This document shows, in pieces, positions 23,201-32,031 of a DNA stretch of 64,000 nucleotides; the stretch's first letter is position 1, and each line of letters starts with the position of its first letter. The notes beneath the pieces were generated by a model, which was not told the origin of the DNA, did not search any database, and saw only the letters and a list, made by a program, of their open reading frames with translations. This stretch comes from Enchytraeus crypticus (lineage: Eukaryota > Annelida > Clitellata > Enchytraeida > Enchytraeidae). The DNA lies in the NCBI GenBank assembly GCA_905160935.1, contig CAJHZI010000429.1, positions 22,501 to 86,500 of the forward strand. Direction: 5' to 3'. A program made the translations under genes and the position numbers.

Positions 23201-24450
23201 ACTTCCGTTTTCCTCTTCATGTCCACATACGAGTGGATCTTAAAATCATCTATAACATTTCCTTTTTATATACCATTATTCCTTTGGGATTCTGCTTATG
23301 ACGAGTTGAGCCCCCTATGAATTCCTCAACTTCGACTAACATTTACTCCATTTACTGGGCAGGGTCGTCATTCCTGGAGCCAGTGGCGATGTCGGTAAGA
23401 TACTGGGGTTCAAATCCTGGGCTGGTGCACTGACATTGCTTTCGAGTTAGGACACTGACGTTAGCATTATCTCTTTTTTAGCTTTTTGTTCCCCGAGAAA
23501 ACAATCCTGTCTACCCAAAAAGTTAATCAAAGCTTCCTAATTAGGTCTATTATATTATATGTGGAAATGAAGAGGAAGGCGGAAGACAGAAAAGAGTGGA
23601 GGCGTTATGTACCATGGACCTGCCAGTAGGCAGTGCACTAACAGAGAGATATTGCCTGATCAGCCCCAATATTGAGATGCAGTGCACCGCTTATATGCCA
23701 AAAGTTGTATCGTTACATTTCGGCTCGGAAAAATTTTACTGGGAATATTTTTAATATTTAGTATTACAATATTTCTATACTAACAATTTTTAGAGTTAAG
23801 TAACACATCTGATTCAGAACCGTGTATGTATCATAGACTTTCAGAAAAGGCCGCCGTTGTCTCCTGCTTAAGATTATTTGGTTGAGATTAGAACTGATCA
23901 ATCGTGGACCTGTTACATGCAGCTTCTCGTAACCGAATATTTCCATCGCATCACGTGTAAATGCGCCTTATTTTGGCAAACCAAGCAGTCCTGAATAAAA
24001 GCGGGATAAGCTTCCAGTATTTTGCGTAATAGTTTTGTTATTTATTTCAAGTATCTTACCGACATCGCCACTGACTGTCGGTAAGATACTCGACCGCGGA
24101 TCAGTAGGTGCGGAGTTCAAATCCTGGACTCGCCCGTCACTGACATCGCTTTCGAGTGAGGAAACTAACGTTAACATTAGCCTTTCGAACAATTTTGTTT
24201 TCAAGTAACAATACTTGCGCGTTATTAGTTTCACTGAATCTATTGCAGGAGGAGCACTCCGATGGGATTCCACATACTCCAGTCCATCCTGCAGATGATT
24301 CAGGTGGGAGTGGCGTATCTTCTGATGTTAATTTCGATGACCTTCAACGCATATCTCTTCATCTCCATCATCATCGGATCAGGCATTGGATATCTTATCT
24401 TCAGCTACAAGAGACCCATCATAGTGGATTACAACGAACATTGCCACTGA
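16346..24450 (+). CDS. SLC31A1-like: CTR-type copper transporter, copy 2 (four coding exons)
   Basis: Coding exons 16346-16495, 19988-20054, 22178-22412 and 24249-24450 join in phase to give 217 residues (human CTR1 is 190). The Cu(I) permease forms a trimeric pore at the plasma membrane. Residues 1-50 are the extracellular copper-collecting tail, rich in His and Met (MDAHGRHDHGG, MNMIHMMQM). TM1 includes GSCIGIAVISMLYEGLK (76-92). The cytosolic loop (93-150) is polar with HSTAKHSHR. TM2 has the MX3M selectivity filter M177-M181, and TM3 has G194xxxG198. The protein ends in HCH, which passes copper to chaperones in the family. Donors are CAG/GTTGTG, AAG/GTAGCT and AC/GTTAGT; a second exon 3 donor (AC/GTGGAC at 22403) is in phase. 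A polyadenylation signal AATAAA lies at 24550. It is the downstream tandem paralogue of the gene at 486-3693 and the loop sequences are strongly diverged. Confidence 0.93.
16497..16730. repeat. tandem duplication with (CA)n, abutting exon 1 donor
   Basis: A block starting AACTAAATATATTCATTCCT and ending CACATACCCATACG occurs at about 16503-16590 and again at 16604-16720. The second copy is longer because of a (CA)n run at about 16673-16707. The first copy begins within 10 bp of the exon 1 splice donor. Confidence 0.85.
17340..17420. repeat. palindromic AT repeat, two units
   Basis: ATATCTAATTAGATATCAAA is repeated directly with period about 27; each unit is itself a palindrome (ATATCTAATTAGATAT). 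Confidence 0.85.
17425..17552 (+). repeat. tRNA-derived SINE family A
   Basis: It has the A-box region TGGCGATGTCGGTAAGA, linker, diverged B box GGGGTTAATATC, and CCGTCACTGACATCGC with GAGGAAACTGACGTT. It is inserted in the CCGG-rich element. Confidence 0.8.
17715..17822 (+). repeat. family A SINE, 5'-truncated
   Basis: It begins in the linker (CAGCAGATCAG), keeps the B box GGGTTCAAATCATGGG, and ends with GTCACTGACATAGC and GAAACTGACTTTAAC. It is the second SINE inside the CCGG-rich element. Confidence 0.7.
17960..18860. other. intron 1 sequence, nothing recognised
   Basis: AT-rich intronic DNA of copper transporter copy 2 with no clear repeat family or alternative exon. Confidence 0.5.
18865..19078 (-). 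repeat. family B retroposon, shortened
   Basis: The - strand tail (GGGAAGAAGCAGATGATGAT), the centre (TTCAGAAATTGCTGTAG) and the head region (CGTGATGTGTCCG) are present; the segment with CCTCTCTGTCC is missing. Confidence 0.65.
19548..19880 (-). repeat. family H element with LINE-like 3' end
   Basis: Read on the - strand, a CGTGTTGTGCCCGG head and GCGCCGACTAAGGCAGG precede GGGACCCACC, then a LINE C-terminal-like coding stretch (KRVRERPRHGMLDDL). It ends in CATGAACCTGCCGTTAGGCA and GTGCACTAG. It is the best copy here showing the shared head joined to the LINE C-terminal tail. Confidence 0.65.
20180..20292. repeat. (CA)n then (GA)n microsatellite
   Basis: A short ACACACACACATACACA run followed by about 90 bp of GAGAGA with few interruptions, 130 bp after exon 2 of copper transporter copy 2. 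Confidence 0.95.
20455..20595 (-). repeat. family E LINE 3' UTR fragment
   Basis: CCTGACAATATCGCGAACTA, AACCGGCGAGGAAAAAG and AATCCAGAAAACCAGTCC match family E in reverse. Confidence 0.65.
21165..21290 (-). repeat. family E LINE 3' UTR fragment
   Basis: AGAGTGCTACAGTCATCAAT, ACATCGAGCACTATTGAGAC, AAGCCGGCGAGCAAAAGG and AAATTCAGTCTAAATT match the 46490 copy in reverse. Confidence 0.75.
21890..21955 (+). repeat. SINE tail fragment, family G
   Basis: GACATCATCCTTGTATGAGG and AAACGAACGTCAAACTT followed by ATTATTA. This tail is related to the family A tail but has CCTTGTATGAGG in place of GCTTTCGAGTGAGG. Confidence 0.6.
22480..22735 (+). repeat. family H element 3' part
   Basis: AACAGGATTGTTTTCTCAGG, GACGCCCCTG, GGGGACCCACCTCGTCATAA, GATCCACTCATATGTGGACA, GATGAGTGGAGGCGTTATAT, and the end CATGGACCTGCCAGTAGGCA with GTGCACTAAGAGAGAG. 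The last part corresponds to the EWRRY..WTCQ end of a LINE ORF. It starts about 70 bp after the exon 3 donor of copper transporter copy 2. Confidence 0.75.
22795..22960 (+). repeat. family D SINE, 3' part
   Basis: GAAAATGGACTACATTGCCT, TAAAAGTGATAGATATCAA and GTTGATAATTTCACCATG, then an (ATT)n-like tail at about 22905-22945. Confidence 0.7.
23145..23525 (-). repeat. family H element interrupted by a SINE
   Basis: The - strand 3' end (GTGCACTGCCTACTGGCAGG) is at the left. The element runs to GGGCAGGGTCGTCATTCC at 23373 and resumes after the SINE with CCCCGAGAAAACAATCCTGT, exactly continuing the order seen in the uninterrupted copies at 22480 and 25935. Confidence 0.8.
23374..23490 (+). repeat. 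family A SINE nested in family H
   Basis: CTGGAGCCAGTGGCGATGTC, then a deletion of the linker, B box GGGGTTCAAATCC, GCACTGACATTGC and GACACTGACGTTAGC. TTCC occurs at both edges, a possible short target duplication. Confidence 0.8.
23560..23655 (+). repeat. family H 3' fragment
   Basis: ATGTGGAAATGAAGAGGAAG, GAGTGGAGGCGTTATGTACC and GGACCTGCCAGTAGGCAGTG followed by CACTAACAGAGAGAT. Confidence 0.7.
24056..24185 (+). repeat. family A SINE with inverted head duplicate
   Basis: A complete family A copy (TGTCGGTAAGATACTCGACC, B box GAGTTCAAATCC, CCGTCACTGACATCGC, GAGGAAACTAACGTTAAC) is preceded directly by about 20 bp of its own head in reverse (CTTACCGACATCGCCACTGA). It ends 65 bp before exon 4 of copper transporter copy 2. 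Confidence 0.8.
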
Positions 24451-24549
24451 GCAAAGAGCATGAAGCAAGAAGAGCTAGTTTGAAGGCGGGAAACTATTAT
24501 TTTATGATTCATGATTGGCATTTATTTTCATAATTTCTCGTAAAAACTA

Positions 24550-24555
24550 AATAAA
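24550..24555 (+). promoter_or_regulatory. candidate polyadenylation signal of copper transporter copy 2
   Basis: AATAAA lies 100 bp past the stop codon in AT-rich sequence. Confidence 0.5.
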
Positions 24556-24663
24556 AGTAAGTGTTGTATGCACATAGATAAAATACAATACAACTAGAAT
24601 CAACGAATATTACTTCGAACGAATATAATAACCAATATAATTACTGATATTAATATTACTACT

Positions 24664-24745
24664 ATTAATTATTACATCATCATCATTATCTTCCCTTAAA
24701 TCCAAGTTTAACCAGGATCGGGATACGAATAAACTTTCTCCAGTC
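24664..24745 (-). repeat. family B 3' fragment
   Basis: The - strand end TTGGATTTAAGGGAAGATAA with ATGATGATG, and CGTATCCCGATCCTGG. The head is absent. Confidence 0.7.
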
Positions 24746-24749
24746 CTCC

Positions 24750-25275
24750 CTAATTATTAATTAACTCCCTAACTATTAATTGTTACGAATAATAATTAAT
24801 TTACTATAAGTGAACTATAATTCTGATTTTTAATTCACGTATTGTAAATAGAATTGAGCAGGTGTAAAGCACTGACAGAGTTTAATTAGATTTATTAGAG
24901 GCGACTTCTGATCATGATAAGTTCTGTAAGATACATTTACTCCTAGACATCCGTTCTGTGCTTGTATAGGCCTACTAGTTATTAATATTTATTGATCTCA
25001 ACATTAACTTAACCTCGGCGAAAATAATACAATTTTTAATGCAGTAAACGTAAAGTAAGGCATTTACTACAGTATCATTTTTGTCTGAAGTATTTTATTA
25101 AGTATCTAAAACTTCAAATTAATATATAGAGCCTAAGATGAAAATAATTAATTATTTGTTTAATGAAATGACGAAAGCTCAAAAGTTTTGTTAATCAATT
25201 GGTTGAGGTCGTAAGATTCCCTGACATCCCAATCAAATGATAAATCCAATAGGATCATAGATAAAAAAAGCTAAA
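24750..25275. other. intergenic, no gene recognised
   Basis: AT-rich DNA downstream of copper transporter copy 2; no exon or repeat family was seen. Confidence 0.5.
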
Positions 25276-25279
25276 GTCA

Positions 25280-25345
25280 ACTTTAACGTTAGTTTTCTGC
25301 TTGATAGTGTGCCAGTGTCGGAGAGAGCACTGGATTTGAACCCAC
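25280..25345 (-). repeat. diverged family A SINE fragment
   Basis: ACTTTAACGTTAGTTTTCTG and GCACTGGATTTGAACCCACT (- strand B box) keep the family order, but the copy is old and short. Confidence 0.5.
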
Positions 25346-25934
25346 TACTCTCTAAATGAAGATTCAGATACGAGAAGACGAGTAGTCTGTCAAAGGGAGC
25401 AATTGCGCAAAAGGACCAAGCTTTGACTAGTGCGAAATTTGAGCGACCTATCGAATAATACTATTTTTATTGTTGGAATTATTTGGTAGGCCTACTTATA
25501 TTTTATACTTAGGCCTATCAATTTTAACATTATTTACCCATAGTCTATTTGTTCTTCTTCTTCCTATATTTGCAGCGGATAATGTCATTAATACGCTCAG
25601 TTATATTCAACAAGGTTATTTTATAAGTACTCAACCGATATAATAAAATTATTTTAAAGCAAGCTTGTAAACTAAAACTAATGGAAAAAAATCAACATTT
25701 TTAGGTAGTATAGCATTAGAAATTGTAATATTTAAATATAAGTTACTACTTCAAGAGCTACGTCAAAGTCTTTGATGAGCTCGGACTTATCAGGCAAATG
25801 TCGCCATCCCGTCATTACTGTATTGAGCAAGCCTAACAACTATATAACTATTCGTCAGTTGTATATTTGGCTTGTAATAACATTACAGTATTAATGTTGT
25901 GCAAGACAAAAATATAATTATTAGTGGATATATT

Positions 25935-26205
25935 ACAGCGGAAAACAGGATTGATTTCTCAGGGAATGACGCCCCTGCCCAGTAAATGTAGTTAGTCGAA
26001 GCTGAGGAAGGCATAGGGGGCCCACCTCGTCATAAGCAGAATCACCCAAGAATAACGGTATATCAAAAGGGATGTTATAGATGATTTAAAGATCCACTCG
26101 TATGTGGATATGAAGAGAAAGACGGTAGATAGAGATAAGTAGAGGCGTTACATACCATGGACCTGCAAGCAGGCAGTGCACTAAGAGAGAGAGAGAGAGA
26201 GAAAG
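25935..26205 (+). repeat. family H element, near full 3' part
   Basis: It runs from AACAGGATTGATTTCTCAGG through GGCCCACCTCGTCATAAGCA to CATGGACCTGCAAGCAGGCA and a (GA)n tail at 26181-26204. It is closely similar to the copy at 22480. Confidence 0.8.
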
Positions 26206-27185
26206 AAATATTAAAGCGCTCGCTTTAAGAAATGAACGGGAAAACAGAGAGCAGAGTTATATTCCGCGGAGCTGATGAAAGGCAGCAAGACATAGAGGCA
26301 AGCAAGACCACAAAAATGTTTCTACGATACCTCTGTTCTAAGAACCTCTGTTTTATAAAGATAATCCGGACGTTATATCGTTTTACTTTACTGAATTATA
26401 AATGCATATCGACATGAGGATAACATTTTAATACATATCATCTTAAGCACCAATCATAGCATGTCAAATATTAACAAATTTCTGCATTTCAGAACATTCA
26501 AAGTATTGTTAAGATTTGTTGATGAACGTTATAGATAAGATAATGAATAGTCGATGGATTCACTTCCTTAAGAAAAATAATGCAAAATGTCAAAACGAGT
26601 GATTAAGAAAAAAGCAAATTAACGAGTTTTCATCAGCAGAGAGTCACAGAGTTGCAGACTTTAGCAAGCTGGACTACACTTCCTTAGATGTAATTAATTA
26701 ATTACATCTAATCAGTGTAGTTAATACAATTCTTAAAGAAACCCCCTGAATGCTCAGTACGGTGGCTAGCCAAATTCAGAAATTCTCTAAAACGAGGCAG
26801 TTAGGTTATGAGACCAACAGCAAGCGCTATTACCATTTTTACTACTGCTCGTATCATTGACAAAATTAATAAATCATAAGAAATTATTTAACAAAAACTA
26901 CTTTACATACTCATAGTATATAAAATTAATAAGCCTACCATTTATATTTATCTATTATCATTTCATACGCGGTAAACATAAACAATCAAAACTCTAACAT
27001 TTAACCATTATGTCAGTAATAATTCATTATTATACATAAAAATTAAAATATATGGTCCCTCAAATAAATGCTAAGCACCAAAAATGAGCAAACGAGCTAA
27101 TTAGATCTAAAGCTAGGGAGGAGAAGTTCCTCTCAGCACAACATACTCTACACTAGAGACAGTAATGTATCAGACACGTTTAACA
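26205..27185. other. intergenic, no gene recognised; contains a long palindrome
   Basis: The 61-codon frame starting at 26232 has no recognised motif. The only structured feature is the inverted repeat at 26674-26721. Confidence 0.5.
26674..26721. repeat. palindrome of nearly 50 bp
   Basis: A perfect 28-bp palindrome (26684-26711, centred on TAATTAATTAATTA) is extended by outer arms CTACACT and AGTGTAG separated by 2-3 unpaired bases. Confidence 0.9.
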
Positions 27186-27189
27186 TATG

Positions 27190-27420
27190 TCACCATCAAT
27201 CATCATCATCCTCCCTTAAATCCCAGTTGCACTAGGGTCAGGATACGAATAGAACTTCTTTTGAAGTTTTTCAATTCGTTTAAATTTTGTATAAATTTCT
27301 AGATCCTAGGCGCTCACCAACCGAATGACCTTTCTGACGTTGATTTGGATCTTGTTTTTATGTTGCCTTCTACGACACATGCATATTTCCACAGTATTCT
27401 TCAAGCAACCGGGAAAACAT
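27190..27420 (-). repeat. family B retroposon
   Basis: It has the tail GGGAGGATGATGATG, GCGCCTAGGATC and ACGACACATGCA segments. A second, shorter copy follows at 27505. Confidence 0.75.
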
Positions 27421-27504
27421 ACTACCATCAGTATATTACATTATATAAACGATCACTCGTGATGATAACGAGTGTCGGAATACTAAGATATCAAAACTTT
27501 TTTA

Positions 27505-27660
27505 GTCGTTTTAGAAACTTTTGTAGCAATTTCTGGAGCCTATGTGTTCACGAACCGAATGCCCTTCTGACGATGGTTTGGATCTTAGTGCTTTTGTCGC
27601 CTTTCACGACACGTGCAGTCCACCGTTGGTCTATTATTCAGCAACAAGGACACAACGCGA
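27505..27660 (-). repeat. family B retroposon, 5' half
   Basis: TAGCAATTTCTGGAGCC, GAATGCCCTTCTGACGATGG, CACGACACGTGCAGTCCACC and GACACAACGCGAG match the head half of family B in reverse. Confidence 0.75.
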
Positions 27661-28148
27661 GTAATTTCTGTGATATGTAAACATTCACTAAATTTCTATT
27701 TAAAACTTTACTTAACAAATACACATCAACATGAGACGCTTTAATGTCTCCATCAGATATACACCTATTGGTCCATTTCAACAACTGCTAAGTTGAAAGA
27801 TTCACACATTAAACAAACTGAAGCTTTTTGTCAACGGTTCAGTAGCACAATTATAAACCAAGTAGACCAATAGCCCATGAACAATTTTTTGGACATTTCA
27901 CACAGCAGATTAATAGCCTAGAAAGTCTGCCCAATCAAAATTACCACCAGACCATTTCACACAAAACTTTGTGCCAAAATCAATGGCACACTAGATTTCT
28001 TCCATCATTCAATGTAGAATTAACATGCGCTACACTCAGATAATCTCGTACTATAGTAATATTAATAGTAATATGTAATATTATTACATCATATTATTAA
28101 TAACTAATTTCTATATACAATGCAATTCTATATACTGAAATGTTCTGA

Positions 28149-31100
28149 TCACATCCTGAACACTCCAAACTTGGTGGGTTCAATGGGTGCGTTGAGCGCA
28201 GCGCTAAGACTTAGCGCCAGCACGGCTCTCGTGTCCACAGGGTCTATCACTCCATCATCCCACAGTCTGAGCAGCAACAACAACAACAACATCATCATCA
28301 TCATCCCCTACATCCCAGTTTAACCAGGGTTGGGATAAAAATAGACTTTCAAAGTTTTTCCATTCGTTTAAGTTTTTGTAGCAATTTCTGGAGCCTAGGC
28401 GCTCACCAACCGAATGCCCTTGCGGACGTTGGTTAAGTTGTTTTTGGTTAATACCTTTTCTGACGTTGGTTGAGCAACAACAACATCACAGTATCTAATA
28501 CAATCAGTATATCATGATATAATATACTATCAATAATATTGAATACAATCAGTATATTATGATATAGTATACTATCAACATTTATCACTATCAGTACAAA
28601 TTATAATATACAATCAATATTTAATACTATCAGAACATATGATATAGTATATAATCACTATTTAAGAATGATAGTATATTATAATAAGATCAACTGAACG
28701 TAGTACGTTACTGATCGATTTGGGTGATAAAATAGCTAATGTATTAATGTTTTTAATTGAAAATTAAATACGGCATCAGTTAACAAGAAAAAGACTTCGT
28801 CTTAATCGAAACATGTTAAAATCAAGTACATGTATGTGCATGTACAATTTTGTACATGTGGATATACATAAACATACGAGTACAAGCCTATATGTTATTA
28901 TAAATAATCTTCTACCTATTGACATAGATACATGTATATGGATTCCAATAGCCCTATCCTCAGCTTCATTTGTATGCATTCTCCGGTTATAAGAAAGTTT
29001 CATGAAGGTCCCATGACCGTATACATTAAATAGGTGCTATACTTAGTCTAATACACGGAAAACAATAATCCTAAATCCATTGTAAAACTAACCTAGCACT
29101 GGAATAGTAAGGATGGCCTTCCTTCTCGTATTTGGCCAGGATCGGTTCCTTGATAGCCTTCTCATCCGCAGCAGTAAACTGTCATCAATTAATCACTCAA
29201 TCAGACAATTAGAATGTTAAAATACAATGTAATTTACCAGAACTACTACAAACAATTACTCTAGCTATATCAGTCAAGCAGTGAGAATCTATGTTCAAGA
29301 GAAAAGTTTTACATTGATCTTCTTCATCTAAACTCAACAACGTGTCAATCTTTTTCTATTTCACTAAAATTGAATGCACTACATCAGCAACATTTAGAAA
29401 TTCACGCAATTTTTCACTATTTTCAGACAATTCACACAAATTAAGAGAATTTCACAGATTCATAAATTTCAAAATTCAGACAGTAAATTGAAGAGGTATG
29501 ACATACTGTATGCTTGCTATTGCTAAAAATCAAATGTTTAAATCATTGTAAAAATAAAATTCCATTCTAACACTATAGGAATTAATTACGAGAAAGCAAG
29601 GACCAATCATTTTTTCTGCCTAATAAAGAATAAACACGACACAACAACTATTTAATGTTTACTAATTTATAAACTACTATTGCCACGAGGGCATTTACAC
29701 TGAGGAGGAGCTCATAACTAGTATTTTTATCTCCGGTAACTAGTATTTTTCTAACCAATATTCGATCAGCATTTATGAATTGCTTCAGAAGCAACAAAGA
29801 AAAATTCTGTTTGACAGCGGATCAATCAGTGGCGCAGGGTTCAAATCCAGTTCACATCCCCGTCATCAATATGTTATTCAAACAGGAAACTGACGTTAAC
29901 TTTGGCTTTAATGTTTAATGTTTCATAGAGTATATCATACTAAGGCATCTCTATGCTTTACAACAGTTACTGTAAAACAAGCAATATACTATGAAATGCA
30001 CACAGTTAAAATCACTACAATATCAAATAACTATGATATATAACGTAGCTTAAATATCGCAATCTGAGAGATTTATCAGAGAGCAGATTCACATGGAATG
30101 ATTTAGCTTTTAAGAAATCAGCCTGAGGTCAGCGATACTCACAGGTTCACCATCTCTCCTGCGCTGCTCTGCCGCCACTGTGCTCAGAACATTGGCCGCC
30201 TGCTCGCCTCCCATCACTGATATCCTCGCGTTGGGCCACATGTACAGAAACCTTGGACTAATCAATCAATCAATCAATCCATCAACTAATCACAAAACAA
30301 TCAATCAATCCATTAATAAAAATAATAATAATTTTAATGCAATTTAAATAATAGTAATTTTTTATAATTTTTTATAATTTAATAATTTTAATAATTTAAT
30401 AACTTTCATAATTTTAATAATTTAATATTTTTATAATTTACTAATTTTAATGTAATTTAGATCTCCTTCAGCAATTCTTTTAAGCAGCTGGATGACCTCG
30501 AGTAGCCGGGCGGCAATTCAACAAGTATTGCTTGAATCGTTTTATCATAAAAAATTATAATAATAGTAATAATAATTTGTCTGTTTTGCAGTGGCAGCAA
30601 GCCAGTCTACCGGTGAGCATGGGTGGTCTTGGAATTCGTCTTGTTTCCCATATCGCGCCTTCAGCCTTTTTGGCATCAGCGATGGGAACGAGGCAGTTGC
30701 AAGACGCCATCCTTCATAAGTGCTCCCTTTCTGCCGATAGTTCCATTGACGTTGCGTTGTCAGTTTGGTCCAAAAGCCTCACCTCCAGTGCTCCACCTTC
30801 TACCTCAGTCAGTAGCCAGAAATCATGGGACCGTCCTATAGTGGATCGGATTTATAACAGTCTGTTAGAATCCCAGTCCAATGCAGTAGACAGAGCACGA
30901 CTCCTAGCTGTATCAACTAAAAGAAGCAGCGACTGGCTTCACGCTCTCCCTGTTGCTTCTTGTGGGCTTTTTTTAGACAATGAGGCGATTCGAGTAGCCG
31001 TTAGTTTCCGTTTAGGGGCGAAAACTTGCGAGCCTCACATGTGCCCCTGCGGTCATGAAGTCGACGCTTTAGGTCTCCACGGCCTCTCCTGCAAACGAAG

Positions 31101-31965
31101 CTCAGGTAGAATGTCTCGCCATCACAATTTAAATGACATAATATGGCGAGCACTTTCGAGAGCAGGCATCCCTTCCTCTAAGGAACCAAGTGGGTTGTCC
31201 AGATCAGACGGCAAGCGTCCGGACGGCATGACTTTAGTGCCCTGGTGCAACGGTAAATGTGCCGTTTGGGACGTCACGGTCATTGACACTATGGCAAACT
31301 CTCCTACCTGAATACGACTTCAGTCACAGCCGGTGGTGCTGCTGTTCATGCCGCCTCTAGGAAGTTGGATAAATACCGTGATCTGTCCTTAGGATATGAA
31401 GTTGTTCCGGTGGCCATTGAAACCATGGGCCCGATGAATCCCGAAGGAGTTGACTTTATTAATGGCATAGGCAGACTTATTGCAGAGCAAACCGGCGATA
31501 AGCGAGAGACATCTTTTCTTTGGCAAAGGCTTTCCATGACTTTGCAAAGATTTAATGCAGTCTGCTTCAACAATTCTTTTAAGCCGATTGATGACCTCGA
31601 GTAGCCGGGCGGCGATTCAGCACGTATTGCTTGAATCGTTTTTATCAAACCCCAGGTTCTTTACACCGGGGTAAAATAAAAAAAAATTTAAAAAAAAGTA
31701 ATAATAATAATAATAGTAATAATAATAATAATAATAGTAATAATAGTAATAATAAAAATCGCGAAAAAAGCGCGAAAAATCTTTTCTGTGGCAGCGACTG
31801 TCTATTGCTCTCCAGCGATTCAATGCAGTCTGCTTCAGTGGCACTTTGGCTAAAGCGGCTTCCCAGAGTGCAGAGGAATTATTTTAATCGCTTTTTAAAA
31901 ACTTTTAATTAAATAAAGTCTCTTTTATCTTATTTTTTAGCCCAGGGACCTTTACAGCCCAGGGC

Positions 31966-32031
<66 letters not shown>

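Noticed and set aside
24156-24533. 125-codon + frame over exon 4 of copper transporter copy 2
   Set aside because: It is out of frame with the conserved HILQSILQMIQ..NEHCH reading, which is supported by homology and splice phase.
31617-31912. Poly-Tyr and poly-Asn/Ser frames
   Set aside because: They translate the (TAA)n tail of a retroelement.
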